Notes: generated from the letters alone by a model not told the origin. A stretch of DNA of 64,000 nucleotides from DATARH01 sp963746885 (GCA_963746885.1 CAVVDM010000011.1:62001-126000); one strand, 5' to 3'. Positions 20,393 through 29,261 are shown, counted from the first letter of the stretch. Program-made: numbers and translations.

Positions 20393-20849
20393 GGTGAAGA
20401 GGGCAGACGGCGCCAATCTAACTCAAATCGCGTCGATTTACGTCCTCGACTGCCACGCATTCGACGGTGGCGGAAATGCTTTCGTCGTGCCATGTCCTGC
20501 CGGAGCAAACGCCTCCTACTGCGTGCGCAACCAAAACGATGGCGTGGGAAACTCCGTCCTGCTAGGCGTTGTTGTTAATCAGGCTCTGCCATGCCAGATA
20601 ACGCGGCAACGCCAAAACCCTACACCCGAGATTGATATCACCTTTCAGGACCCCGCCTATGGGATAAATACAATAGAATTCAGAGGGGGACAAACCAATG
20701 TTGCCGTGAGATTTCAGACACGCGGCGACAATCTGTCTCCGCTAATCTTGACTGCGACTAAGATTAATGCGAACGCTCCAGGGGTCCTTAATAACATGCT
20801 GGTCGAAAATGGGGCAGGTGTAGTGAGCACTTGTTCTTTTTCTTTCTAG
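20393..20849 (+). CDS. Unrecognised protein fragment in low-GC DNA
   Basis: From a GTG at 20393 this frame encodes 151 residues (VLDCHAFDGGGNAFVVPCPA, then NQNDGVGNSVLLGVVVN), ending CSFSF. By eye the DNA is around half GC against about 70% around it, and codon choice differs from the neighbours. Asparagine, glycine and threonine are common and there are several cysteines, which would fit a secreted or surface protein, but I recognise no family and see no signal peptide. The frame is open further upstream into the CBS stub, so the true start may be lost. The segment sits between a truncated gene and a read-through gene, which suggests acquired DNA. Confidence 0.4.
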
Positions 20850-21428
20850 CCTTGTCAAACCGATGAGGCAGGGATAGATCAGCCAAGCGCACAGGACCGG
20901 CGAGAAACCCGCTTGAATTCTCCCAATTCGCCACTCGGTCGAGCCCGAGGCGGCGCTCGGCGCGACCCTGCGGGAGGTCGTGCGCGGCAGTCGGAGTGCG
21001 CTCAGACCGGAGGTTGCTCCGCTACGGGTGCTGCCATGTATCGACTCGACCAACTCCAGAAACTCCGACACGGCAATCGGCTTTGCCATGTAACCGTCGC
21101 AGCCACCCGCGCGGATCCTCTCTTCGTCGCCCCGCAGTGCGAACGCCGTCGTGGCGATGATCGGGATGTCGCGGGTGGCATCGCTGGCCTTGAGGCTCCG
21201 CGTGACTTCGAGGCCCGACATGCCGGGCAGTTGGATATCCATGATGATCAAGTCAGGATGCTTGCGCTGCGCCAAGTCGAGACCATCGGAGCCGTCGGTT
21301 GCCTCCAGCACCACATAGTCCTGCGCCGCCAGCATCGCGCTGAACAGCTTCATGTTCAGCGGATTGTCCTCGACGATGAGGACGCATTTACGGGCGGTCG
21401 CGAGCGCGGGAGGTTGCATCGTTGCCAT
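20742..21428 (-). CDS. DivK-like single-domain response regulator with an aberrant C-terminal extension
   Basis: Residues 1-130 form a complete CheY-type receiver: VLIVEDNPLNMKLF, the phosphoryl aspartate in LIIMDIQLPGMSGLEV, PIIATTAFALRGDEERI and GGCDGYMAKPI. This is close to the DivK/PleD receivers that control alphaproteobacterial cell-cycle signalling. DivK normally ends soon after this. Here the frame runs on for about 95 residues of composition unlike any domain, into the low-GC patch, so the true 3' end has probably been replaced. GGAGG lies 7 bases before the ATG at 21426-21428. No output domain and no pleD follow. The regulatory dyad upstream is listed separately. Confidence 0.78.
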   Translation of the reverse strand: MATMQPPALATARKCVLIVEDNPLNMKLFSAMLAAQDYVVLEATDGSDGLDLAQRKHPDLIIMDIQLPGMSGLEVTRSLKASDATRDIPIIATTAFALRGDEERIRAGGCDGYMAKPIAVSEFLELVESIHGSTRSGATSGLSALRLPRTTSRRVAPSAASGSTEWRIGRIQAGFSPVLCAWLIYPCLIGLTRLERKRTSAHYTCPIFDQHVIKDPWSVRINLSRSQD

Positions 21429-21461
21429 ATGCTCGCCTCCTGTTTTGGACAGCGATCGCAT

Positions 21462-21498
21462 AACGTTTATGCTAGCAAAAATTGCTTAGCAAAACGTT
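21462..21498. promoter_or_regulatory. Long AT-rich dyad in the divK-like leader
   Basis: Two 17-base arms (21462-21478 and 21482-21498) are inverted repeats of each other, separated by AAA and differing only by one offset base in each arm. The arms read AACGTTTATGCTAGCAA and TTGCTTAGCAAAACGTT. It lies 34-70 bases before the response-regulator ATG in an AT-rich pocket and is the only such palindrome in the window. It could be an operator for a dimeric regulator or an mRNA hairpin. Confidence 0.5.
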
Positions 21499-21500
21499 AA
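21486..21500 (-). promoter_or_regulatory. CtrA-box-like site upstream of the divK-like gene
   Basis: On the coding strand of the response regulator the bases read TTAA-N7-CTAA, one mismatch from the CtrA consensus TTAA-N7-TTAA. It overlaps one arm of the dyad and lies about 58-72 bases upstream of the start codon. divK is a known CtrA target in Caulobacter, which makes the match more interesting, but a one-mismatch site in AT-rich DNA can arise by chance. Confidence 0.35.
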
Positions 21501-21533
21501 TTTGCCAATCTCGGCCTGCGGCCGTGAGGGCAC

Positions 21534-22049
21534 TCAGCCGTGGTAGGTGATCATCGCGGTCAGCGGCACCCCGAGACGGCTGCGGCCATCGAGAAAGGCC
21601 AGTTCGATGATGCAGGCCGCCGCCGCCACCGTACCGCCCTGTTGCTGCGCCAGCTCGATCGCCGCCTGCATCGTGCCGCCGGTCGCGATCAGATCGTCGA
21701 GCACGACGACGCGCTGGCCGGGCGAGATCGCGTCTTCCTGGATCTCGATCGTGTCGTTACCGTATTCGAGGGCATAGGAATGCCGCACGGTGCGGCCGGG
21801 CAGCTTGCCCTTCTTGCGCACCATCGCAAAGCCGCTGCCGAGCGCATAGGCCAGCGGCGCGGCAACCAGGAAGCCGCGCGATTCGATCCCCAGCAAAAGA
21901 TCGGGCCGGTGCGGGCGCAGCGCCGCGGCAAGCTGCTCGACCATCGCCTGCCAAGCCTGCGGATGGGCGAGCAGCGTCGAGATATCGTAAAACAGGATCC
22001 CGGGTTTCGGAAAATCGGGGATCGCGCGGATGTGCTGCTTGAAATCCAT
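21534..22049 (-). CDS. apt: Adenine phosphoribosyltransferase
   Basis: The enzyme salvages adenine to AMP with PRPP. The 171-residue product starts MDFKQHIRAIPDFPKPGILF, the family's N-terminus, and has IESRGFLVAAPLAYALG, VRKKGKLPG and the PRPP-binding motif VVVLDDLIATGGT. Length and motif order are normal. GAGAGG precedes the chosen ATG at 22047-22049. It is upstream of the response regulator on the same strand, with about 105 bases between, so the regulator has its own leader. Confidence 0.95.
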   Translation of the reverse strand: MDFKQHIRAIPDFPKPGILFYDISTLLAHPQAWQAMVEQLAAALRPHRPDLLLGIESRGFLVAAPLAYALGSGFAMVRKKGKLPGRTVRHSYALEYGNDTIEIQEDAISPGQRVVVLDDLIATGGTMQAAIELAQQQGGTVAAAACIIELAFLDGRSRLGVPLTAMITYHG

Positions 22050-22173
22050 GGCACCTCTCGCCACACGCCGGACCGCCCGCTGGAACGGTAGCGTTGCGGG
22101 ATAGCGGGTTTTCGCGTAGTTGGGAAGGGTCGAGCCCAGTCACCACTGTTGAACGAGACCCCAGCGACGGAGC

Positions 22174-23310
22174 ATGGCGCCGCCCGCAACCATCTTAGCC
22201 GTGGAGGAGGCCGGCGTGCTGATCCTGCGGGCTGCGGGCAGCTGGCTCGTCACCACCGCCGCGCTGCTTGATCGCCGGCTGCAGTCACTCGACCTGCCGA
22301 CCGGCGGGGAGGTCAGGCTCGACCTCGCTGGGATCGACCGGCTCGACACCGCCGGCGCCTGGCTGCTGCTGCGCACCGAGCATGCCCTTGCCGCGCGTGG
22401 CAACACCGTGGCGCTGAGCAATGTGCAGGCGAGTTTTGCGCCGCTGATCGCGCAGGTGCGCGCGCATGGCGCGGTCTCGCCGCCGCCGCATCCGATCCCG
22501 CCGCACCACACGCTGGCCGGCTTTGTCGCGCGGATCGGCGAGGTAACCGCTTTGGTGCTGCGACGCGGCTATTCGATGCTTGGCTTCGGCGGCCTCGTCA
22601 CGATCACCATCGCGGAGCTACTGCGCAGCCCGCGCCGCCTGAGGGCGACCGCGACGGCGTGGCAGATGGAGCAGACCGGCCTCGACGCGATGCCGATCGT
22701 CGGCCTGTTGTCGTTCCTGATCGGCATCGTGATGGCCTATCAGGGGGCCGACCAGCTGCGCCGGTTCGGAGCCGAGATCTACACGGTCAACCTGCTTGGC
22801 GTCTCGATCCTGCGCGAACTTGGCGTGCTGCTCTCGGCGATCATCATCGCCGGCCGATCGGGCAGCGCCTTTACCGCCCAGATCGGCACGATGCAGGTCA
22901 ACCAGGAGGTCGACGCGCTGCGCACCCTCGGCCTCGACCCGATCGAGGTGCTCGTCCTGCCGCGCGTGTTCGGGCTGGTCTTGACCCTGCCGCTGTTGGT
23001 GTTCTACGCCGATGCAATGGGGCTGCTCGGCGGCTGTCTGATGACCTGGCTGACGCTCGGCATCTCGGTCCCGACCTTTCTCGACCAGCTGCGCGGCGCC
23101 ATCACCGAGTGGACGTTGTGGATCGGTGTCATCAAGGCGCCGTTCTTTGCCACGGTCATTTCGATGGTGGGCTGCTACGAGGGGTTCAACGTGGCCGGCA
23201 GCGCCGACAGCGTCGGCCGCCTGACGACCCAGTCGGTCGTCGAATCGATTTTTCTGGTGATCGTCGCCGATGCCGCATTTTCGGTCATGTTTTCGCTGTT
23301 GGGGATCTGA
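22174..23310 (+). CDS. mlaE: MlaE-type lipid ABC transporter permease with N-terminal STAS domain
   Basis: This 378-residue inner-membrane permease belongs to an MCE/Mla lipid transport system. Residues 1-100 form a STAS-like domain (LDLAGIDRLDTAGAWLLL). Residues 115-378 form the MlaE permease with about five membrane segments, including GLLSFLIGIVMAYQGADQLR, the conserved ELGVLLSAIIIAGRSGSAFTA and AFSVMFSLL at the end. Fusion of STAS to the permease is common in alphaproteobacteria, where MlaB is not separate. The ATPase gene starts two bases after the stop. Confidence 0.92.
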   Translation: MAPPATILAVEEAGVLILRAAGSWLVTTAALLDRRLQSLDLPTGGEVRLDLAGIDRLDTAGAWLLLRTEHALAARGNTVALSNVQASFAPLIAQVRAHGAVSPPPHPIPPHHTLAGFVARIGEVTALVLRRGYSMLGFGGLVTITIAELLRSPRRLRATATAWQMEQTGLDAMPIVGLLSFLIGIVMAYQGADQLRRFGAEIYTVNLLGVSILRELGVLLSAIIIAGRSGSAFTAQIGTMQVNQEVDALRTLGLDPIEVLVLPRVFGLVLTLPLLVFYADAMGLLGGCLMTWLTLGISVPTFLDQLRGAITEWTLWIGVIKAPFFATVISMVGCYEGFNVAGSADSVGRLTTQSVVESIFLVIVADAAFSVMFSLLGI

Positions 23311-23312
23311 TC

Positions 23313-24156
23313 ATGGCGAGCGAGCCGGACGGCATCCTGGTGCCGGAAATCGAGATCCCGGCTATCGTCGCCCCGGAAATCGAGACCGCCGAGGACGTCG
23401 TGATCCGGGTGCGCGGCCTCGTCACCCGCTTCGGCACCCAGACGATCCATGACGGTCTCGACCTCGACGTCCGGCGCGGCGAGGTGCTGGGCGTCGTCGG
23501 CGGCTCGGGCAGCGGCAAGTCGGTGCTGTTGCGCAGCATCATCGGGCTGAAACGACCGGAGGCCGGCTTTATCGAGGTGCTCGGCCGCGACCTGTCTGCA
23601 CCTCAACGACGCCGAGGCCCGCGCCCTCGATCAGCACTGGGGCGTGCTGTTCCAGGACGGCGCGCTGTTCAGCTCGTTGACGGTGATGCAGAACATCGAG
23701 GTGCCGCTGCGCGAACACATCCCGATGCCGGAGCGTCTGATGGACGAGATCGCTGCCTGCAAGATCGGGCTGGTCGGCCTGCCCGAGGCGAGTGCTGACA
23801 AGTTTCCGGCGCAGCTGTCGGGCGGCATGCGCAAGCGCGCCGGGCTCGCGCGCGCCCTGGCGCTCGACCCGGAGATCCTGTTTCTCGACGAGCCGACCGC
23901 CGGGCTCGACCCGATCGCCGCCGCCGAATTCGACCGGCTGATCGGCGACCTCAAGGCGAGCCTCGGCCTCACGGTGTTTCTGGTGACGCATGACCTCGAT
24001 ACGCTGTTCGCGATCTGCGACCGGGTCGCAGTATTGATCAACAAGACGATACGGATCGGCACGCTGGCGCAGCACCTGCAGGACGACGACCCCTGGTTCC
24101 GCGCCTATTTTCACGGCCCGCGCGCCCGGGCGGTGCAACCGGCTGCGGGACGATAG
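23313..24156 (+). CDS. mlaF: MlaF-type ABC transporter ATP-binding protein (one frameshift)
   Basis: This is the ATPase of the Mla-type transporter. Walker A is GVVGGSGSGKSVLLR, the signature is LSGGMRKRAGLARALA, Walker B is EILFLDEPTAGLDP, and the H-loop is LVTHDLD. The frame breaks near 23602: an extra T in CTGTCTGCACC, whose removal restores GRDLSHLNDAEARALDQHWG. The repaired length is about 280 residues. A 30-residue N-terminal tail repeating PEIEIP/PEIET precedes the ATPase domain. It is coupled to mlaE upstream and lies 6 bases before mlaD. Confidence 0.9.
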
Positions 24157-24162
24157 GCGACG

Positions 24163-25104
24163 ATGGAAACACGCGCTCATTACGTTGCGGTCGGCGCCTT
24201 CGTGCTGGCGATGGTGACCATCGCCTTCGTCACCGTGCTGTGGTTGGCGCGCAGCCAGCTGACGACACAATACGCGCATTACGACGTCTTCTTTACCGGG
24301 CCGGTGACCGGGCTGCGCACCGGCGCGGTAGTCGAATACAGCGGCGTCCCGGTCGGCAAGGTGACCGACGTGGAGATCGATCCCGCCAATGTCGAGCGGA
24401 TCCGGGTGACCCTCGAGATCGACTACAGTGTCGTGATCAAGGTGGACGCGCGCGCCAGCGTCGAGACCAATATCCTCAGCGGGGTCTCGTTCATCCAGAT
24501 CGTCGGTGGCACCAAGGATGCCAAGGTCCTCACGGCGCATGACGGCGAACGCTATCCGGTGATTAACGCGCATCGCTCGCGCCTCGCCAGCGTCACCGCG
24601 CGCGCCCCCGAGCTGCTCGACAAGCTGATCGACACGGCTGATCGGGTCAACGGCCTGCTCAACGAGAAGAACCGCCAGGCGTTCAGCGAAAGCCTCGACA
24701 ATTTTCAGGTGTTCACCAGCAGCCTCGCCGACCGCAGCAAGGATCTCGCCGAGATCGCGGCAAAAGCCAACGCGACTGCCGGGGCGCTGGCAGACCTCGC
24801 CGAAAAAATCGATCACAGCTATTCCGGCCGGGAGGGGCTCGGAAACCAGCTGACCACAACGATCGGCGATTTCGACAAGGCGGCCAAGAGCCTGACTGAG
24901 ACCAGTCGGCAGCTTCAGATCACGTTGCACGAGGTGCAGCCGGGGGTACGCACGTTCAGCACGCAGACCGTGAACGACATCGGCAGCCTGGTCGCGCAGG
25001 CGCAGACCCTGATTACCGGCCTGACCCGGGTCACCGGCGAAATCGAGCACAACCCGAGCCAATTCCTGTTTGGCGACCGCCGCGAAGGATACCGCCCGCG
25101 ATGA
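24163..25104 (+). CDS. mlaD: MlaD-type MCE substrate-binding protein
   Basis: This 313-residue periplasmic lipid-binding protein is anchored by one N-terminal helix (about residues 9-29, FVLAMVTIAFVTVLWLA). An MCE domain follows at about 38-117, with VTGLRTGAVVEYSGVPVGKV and NILSGVSFIQIVGG. The remaining 190 residues are mostly helical with coiled-coil character, as in longer MlaD proteins that form a tunnel. It sits between the ATPase and the lipoprotein gene and overlaps the latter by four bases. Confidence 0.93.
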   Translation: METRAHYVAVGAFVLAMVTIAFVTVLWLARSQLTTQYAHYDVFFTGPVTGLRTGAVVEYSGVPVGKVTDVEIDPANVERIRVTLEIDYSVVIKVDARASVETNILSGVSFIQIVGGTKDAKVLTAHDGERYPVINAHRSRLASVTARAPELLDKLIDTADRVNGLLNEKNRQAFSESLDNFQVFTSSLADRSKDLAEIAAKANATAGALADLAEKIDHSYSGREGLGNQLTTTIGDFDKAAKSLTETSRQLQITLHEVQPGVRTFSTQTVNDIGSLVAQAQTLITGLTRVTGEIEHNPSQFLFGDRREGYRPR

Positions 25105-25817
25105 GCACCCGCCTGCGGCACCGGCGCCGCGACCTGGTCGTCACGACGATGCGGATCGCACTGGTCGGGCTGCTGCTCGGGCCATTGGGCGGCTGCGGCG
25201 GAATATTGTCGTCCCCGCCGCACCGCGACCTTTACCGTGTTGCCCCGAGTTTCGCCTTTCCGGCCAGGCTCCCGCCCGTCGCGGCGCAGCTCCTCGTCGC
25301 CATGCCGTCCGCGCCCGCGGGCCTCGACACCAGGCGCATAGTGCTGACGCGCTCGCCGCTCTCGCTCGATTATTACGCCGAGGCGGAATGGACCGATCGC
25401 GCGCCATACCTCGTCCAAAGCGCGCTCGTCGACGGGTTCGAAACGAGCCGCGCGATTGCGGCAGTCGCGCCTAGCGGCCTCGGCCTGCATGCCGATTTCG
25501 TGCTGGAAACCGCGATAACCGATTTCGAGGCGGCCTACGATTCGCCGAACGGTCCGCCCCATGTCCGGGTCACGCTCAATGTGCGGCTCGTCCGCATGCC
25601 GCAGCGCCGGATCCTCGCGCAGACCTCGATAGGCGCCGTAGAAGCCGCGGCGGGCAACGCGATTCCCGATGTTGTTCGGGCCTTCGACGGAGCACTCGGA
25701 CACGCCGTCCAGGAGGCCGTGACCTGGACGCTCGGCAATCCGGCTTTGTCCCGCACGCCGGCGCCGGTACAATTGCGGACACGTTTCGTTCACCCGGCGG
25801 GAGGGCACGGCAAGTGA
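25101..25817 (+). CDS. ABC-type transport auxiliary lipoprotein of the Mla-like system
   Basis: This 238-residue lipoprotein has an arginine-rich start, a hydrophobic stretch and a lipobox ending at C32 (LGPLGGC). The mature part fits the ABC_trans_aux/PqiC-like domain: a DLYRVAPS strand near its start and repeated beta strands with VLETAITDFEAAY. It likely sits at the outer or inner membrane and helps MlaD bridge the periplasm. The start overlaps the mlaD stop (ATGA), and its own stop overlaps the GTG of the next gene. Confidence 0.82.
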   Translation: MSTRLRHRRRDLVVTTMRIALVGLLLGPLGGCGGILSSPPHRDLYRVAPSFAFPARLPPVAAQLLVAMPSAPAGLDTRRIVLTRSPLSLDYYAEAEWTDRAPYLVQSALVDGFETSRAIAAVAPSGLGLHADFVLETAITDFEAAYDSPNGPPHVRVTLNVRLVRMPQRRILAQTSIGAVEAAAGNAIPDVVRAFDGALGHAVQEAVTWTLGNPALSRTPAPVQLRTRFVHPAGGHGK

Positions 25818-26638
25818 ATTGGCGGGAGCGCGAGGTGACGGCAGCCGCGACGCTGCACGAATGCCGCACGGCGCTCGCCACGCGCGGCAGCACAGTCATC
25901 CGCGAAGCGATCGGCGATGACGTGGATGATCAGGGCGCCGCTATCGCGGATTGGCGGCATTATCCCGCCGGCGAGGTCTATGACCCGACGAGCCACATCC
26001 AGTATTTCTACCATCGCCACCCGGCAGCTTCCGACCTGCCCCGCGCGGCCGCCGTTGAGCACGGCCATTTCCACCTGTTCCTGCGTGGCGACGGCATCCC
26101 CACCGGCATCGCGCCGTTGCTGCTGCCCGAGAACGCGGTGGCCTTTGACCCATCCCATGCGCCGTTGCCGCGCCAATCGGCGCCGATCAAGCGCGGCGCC
26201 CGCGACGAGGTGTGTCATCTGGTGGCGATCGCGGTCGACGATCGCGGCGAGCCGATCCGTCTGTTCACGACCAACCGCTGGGTGACCGGCGAAACGTGGT
26301 ATCGCGGCGACGACGTGATCCGGATGCTCGACCGCTTCCGGCTGCAGACCGACTATCCCTCAGCGCTGCTCAATCGCTGGCTCGTCGCGCTGGTGCTCCT
26401 GTTTCAGCCGGAGATCGCCACCTTGCTCGGGGATCGCGACCGCAAGATCGTCAAGCAGCGCTGGCGCTGGCACAACGTTCTCGAAGACCCACGGCTCGAG
26501 ATCACTTCGACCCGCGAGATCGATCTCGCGAGCCGCCTTGCCGCGATCGAAGCGGGCCAGCCGGACCCCGACCTGCCGGATCCCGGCGCGAGGCAGGCAC
26601 CGCCCCTGCCATGGATGGGCGACGGCTGGGGCGCCTGA
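25814..26638 (+). CDS. Conserved protein of unknown function beside the lipid transporter
   Basis: This 274-residue soluble protein starts at a GTG that overlaps the lipoprotein stop. The middle holds HYPAGEVYDPTSHIQYFYHR, EHGHFHLFLR and HLVAIAVDDRGEPIRLFTTN, which look like a conserved domain rich in histidine and aromatic residues. I half-recognise this as the DUF6969 group but cannot confirm it. No signal peptide or membrane helix is seen. Being fifth in the mla-like operon suggests a link to lipid traffic, by position only. Confidence 0.6.
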   Translation: MNWREREVTAAATLHECRTALATRGSTVIREAIGDDVDDQGAAIADWRHYPAGEVYDPTSHIQYFYHRHPAASDLPRAAAVEHGHFHLFLRGDGIPTGIAPLLLPENAVAFDPSHAPLPRQSAPIKRGARDEVCHLVAIAVDDRGEPIRLFTTNRWVTGETWYRGDDVIRMLDRFRLQTDYPSALLNRWLVALVLLFQPEIATLLGDRDRKIVKQRWRWHNVLEDPRLEITSTREIDLASRLAAIEAGQPDPDLPDPGARQAPPLPWMGDGWGA

Positions 26639-26671
26639 GGACTCCGCCTGAGGGCCCGGCGAGACGATCGG

Positions 26672-27262
26672 TTGCACGCGATCTGGCGCTTCGTCACCGA
26701 TTTCGGCGACACCGCGGTCACCGTGCCGCTCGCGGTGCTGATGGCGGGCTTTCTTTTCGCTGCCAAAGAGACGCGCCTCGCCGCCGGCTGGAGCGTGCTC
26801 ATCCTCCTTTGCGCCGGCACCATCGGCGCGCTGAAGCTCGTTCTGGCCGCCTGCGGTCATCCGCTCGGCGTCGGGCTGTCAAGCCCGAGCGGCCATACCG
26901 CGATGAGCATCGCGGTGTATGGCGGTTTTGCCGCGGTGGCCGGGGCGAACCTCTCACGCTGGCCGCGTGCGGCGCTGGTGGCCGGGACGGCGGCGCTGAC
27001 GATCGGCGTCGCCGTGTCGCGCGCGATCCTCGGCTACCACAGCCGGATCGAGGTGGCCGTCGGGGTTGCGGTCGGCAGCGCCGTGCTGGCTGCGCTTGTC
27101 GCGATCGTCGCCCGCCATCGGCCGCAACGCCTGCCGATCGGTCGGCTCGCCGCGGTCGCACTCGTCGTCGCGCTGATATTTCACGGCGAGCGCTGGCCGG
27201 CCGAACAGGCGATCCACCGCCTCGCCGGCTGGTTCGACTTCCTGCGCCCCTGGTGCAGCTGA
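26672..27262 (+). CDS. PAP2-superfamily membrane phosphatase
   Basis: This 196-residue protein has about five membrane helices. The second PAP2 motif is clear (LSSPSGHTAMS). The third reads SRAILGYHSRIEV, keeping SR-x5-H but with glutamate where aspartate is usual. The first motif is weak (K-L-V-L-A-A-C-G-H-P). Such enzymes dephosphorylate lipid phosphates at the inner membrane. A TTG start at 26672 is assumed because no ATG or GTG fits. It lies 33 bases after the unknown gene and may extend the lipid-transport operon. Confidence 0.8.
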   Translation: MHAIWRFVTDFGDTAVTVPLAVLMAGFLFAAKETRLAAGWSVLILLCAGTIGALKLVLAACGHPLGVGLSSPSGHTAMSIAVYGGFAAVAGANLSRWPRAALVAGTAALTIGVAVSRAILGYHSRIEVAVGVAVGSAVLAALVAIVARHRPQRLPIGRLAAVALVVALIFHGERWPAEQAIHRLAGWFDFLRPWCS

Positions 27263-27272
27263 GCGCGCCGGC

Positions 27273-28460
27273 TTACGCCAGCGCCGGCTCGGCGACCTTG
27301 GCCGTGGCGAAGGCGGGCATCACTTCGGTGGCGAAACGTTCCAATTGTTCGAGGCACAGCGCCTTCGGCACACCGACCGAGAGGCTGACCGAGACACGGT
27401 CGAGACCCGGATAGCGCTTCTCGATCGCCTTCAGGTGCTCGATGATCTGCTCGGGCGTGCCGCATAACACGCCGCCTGCCTTGATCGCATCCTCAATGCG
27501 CGGCAGTTTGGCGCTCGGCGCGCGAGCCGGATCGCGCATGATCTCGATCTGCTCCTCGCTCAGCGCCCGTACAAGGCGCAATTCGCCGAACATCTTCATG
27601 TTTTCTTCGTAGTATTTGCCGGCCGCGCGGATGCCCTCCTCGCGGCTGTCGGCGATGAAGAAGTGGAAGCCGAAGCACATGCGCTCGCCGAGATCGAGCT
27701 GCTTGCCGATCTTGGCATGCGCCTTCTGCCACGCCAGCACGACGTTGTGCATCGCGCCGCCCTCGGCCGAGCCGCCGCCGACGAGGCCCTGGATGCCGTG
27801 CTTGGCCATGAAGTCGAGCGCCCGCTCGCTGCCGCCCTGGATCGGCTGCCAGCACTCGACCGGCAGGCGCAACGGCCGCGGCACCACGGTCAGGTCTTCG
27901 AGGTCATAGCCGCGATAGGGCACCCGCGCCGGGATCGTGTAGTGCTTGCCCTCGTGCGAGAAACTATCGTTGTTGAACGCCTTGAAGATGATGTCGACCG
28001 ACTCCTCGAACAATTCGCGATTGGCGTCCTGGTCGAGCAGCGGCGAGCCGAAGGTTTCGACCTCGCGGGTGTGGTAGCCGCGCCCGACCCCGAAGGTGAT
28101 GCGGCCACCGCTCAGGATGTCGGCCGTCGCGTAATCCTCGGCGAGGCGCAACGGGTGCCACATCGGGCAGATGTTGAAGCCGCAGCCAATCCGCAGGTTG
28201 CGCGTCAGGTGCGTCAGATGCAGCGCCATCATCAGGACGTTGGGGATGCACTCGTAGCCCTCGCGCTGGAAATGGTGCTCGGCCATCCAGAACGTGTCGT
28301 AGCCGTGCCGGTCCATCAGCGTTGCCATCGCCTGCGCCTTGTCGAAGACCGTGGCGAGGTGCGCGTTGGGAAACCGGCGATCGTTCACCGGAACCCCGCC
28401 ATAGCCGACATTGTCCATGTCGACATGGCCGGCGTAGAGGCTGTCGAATTTGGTGATCAT
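27273..28460 (-). CDS. LLM-class flavin-dependent monooxygenase
   Basis: This 395-residue luciferase-like monooxygenase uses reduced FMN and oxygen. The bacterial-luciferase fold is visible in DTFWMAEHHFQREGYE, IGCGFNICPMWHPLRLAEDY and SGGRITFGVGRGYHTREVE. A late CGTPEQIIEHLKAIEKRYPG segment is also typical. GGAGGGACGC precedes the ATG at 28458-28460. It is divergent from the nitrile hydratase genes, with about 150 bases between, and convergent with the PAP2 gene. The substrate is unknown; the position hints at oxidation of a nitrogen- or sulfur-containing compound. Confidence 0.9.
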   Translation of the reverse strand: MITKFDSLYAGHVDMDNVGYGGVPVNDRRFPNAHLATVFDKAQAMATLMDRHGYDTFWMAEHHFQREGYECIPNVLMMALHLTHLTRNLRIGCGFNICPMWHPLRLAEDYATADILSGGRITFGVGRGYHTREVETFGSPLLDQDANRELFEESVDIIFKAFNNDSFSHEGKHYTIPARVPYRGYDLEDLTVVPRPLRLPVECWQPIQGGSERALDFMAKHGIQGLVGGGSAEGGAMHNVVLAWQKAHAKIGKQLDLGERMCFGFHFFIADSREEGIRAAGKYYEENMKMFGELRLVRALSEEQIEIMRDPARAPSAKLPRIEDAIKAGGVLCGTPEQIIEHLKAIEKRYPGLDRVSVSLSVGVPKALCLEQLERFATEVMPAFATAKVAEPALA

Positions 28461-28613
28461 GCGTCCCTCCCTCGCAATGGCCCGCCGCGGGCGCGCTTCG
28501 CGCTTCATAGTGGACCCGCGCCGCCGCCCCGGTCAAACCGCCCTCCGCCAGCCTGTTGAAGCGCGATGCCCGGTATGCGAGGCTGGCGCCACCAGCATGT
28601 GGAGGCTTCCGCC

Positions 28614-29261
28614 ATGCCTGCCGACAGCCATCATTCGCACGATCATGCACACGGCTCCGACCAGTTTTCGGAACTCTCGGACCTGCAGCTGCGGGTGCGC
28701 GCGCTCGAAACCATCCTGACCGAGAAGGGTTATGTCGATCCGGCCGCGCTCGACCAGATCGTCGAGACCTGCGAGACCAAGATCGGGCCGCATAACGGCG
28801 CGCGCATCGTCGCGCGTGCGTGGGCCGACCCCGAGTTCAAGCGGCGGCTCCTGGCCGACGCGACCGAGGCGGTCAATGCAATGGGCTTCGTCAGCCCGGT
28901 CGGCGCCCACCTGATCGCGGTCGAGAACACGCCCGAGACCCATCACATGGTCGTCTGCACACTGTGCTCCTGCTATCCGTGGGAAGTCCTGGGGCTGCCG
29001 CCGGTGTGGTACAAATCGGCGCCCTACCGCTCGCGCGCAGTGATCGACCCCAAGGGCGTCCTCGCCGAGTTCAGTGTGACATTGCCGCCCGAGACCGAGA
29101 TCCGCGTCTGGGATTCGACCGCCGAGACCCGCTTCCTGGTGTTGCCGATGCGCCCCGCCGGCACCGAGGACTGGAGCGAAGAGGAGCTGGCCCGGCTGGT
29201 CACCCGCGACAGCATGATCGGCACGGGCCTTGCGAAATCGCCGCGCGAGGTCAAACGATGA
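28614..29261 (+). CDS. nthA: Nitrile hydratase alpha subunit, cobalt type
   Basis: The subunit carries the metal of nitrile hydratase, which hydrates nitriles to amides. The claw motif VCTLCSC (C115, C118, C120) has threonine between the first two cysteines, the cobalt-type form; iron enzymes have serine there. IGPHNGARIVARAWADPEFK and YPWEVLGLPPVWYKSAPYRS are family blocks. Length is 215 residues. A histidine-rich N-terminus (HHSHDHAHG) may bind metal. GGAGG lies 8 bases upstream of the ATG. The stop overlaps the beta-subunit start. Confidence 0.95.
   Translation: MPADSHHSHDHAHGSDQFSELSDLQLRVRALETILTEKGYVDPAALDQIVETCETKIGPHNGARIVARAWADPEFKRRLLADATEAVNAMGFVSPVGAHLIAVENTPETHHMVVCTLCSCYPWEVLGLPPVWYKSAPYRSRAVIDPKGVLAEFSVTLPPETEIRVWDSTAETRFLVLPMRPAGTEDWSEEELARLVTRDSMIGTGLAKSPREVKR

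Noticed and set aside
20400..20849. Prophage or insertion sequence at the low-GC patch
   Set aside because: No transposase, integrase, terminal inverted repeats or target duplication could be seen; only a composition shift.
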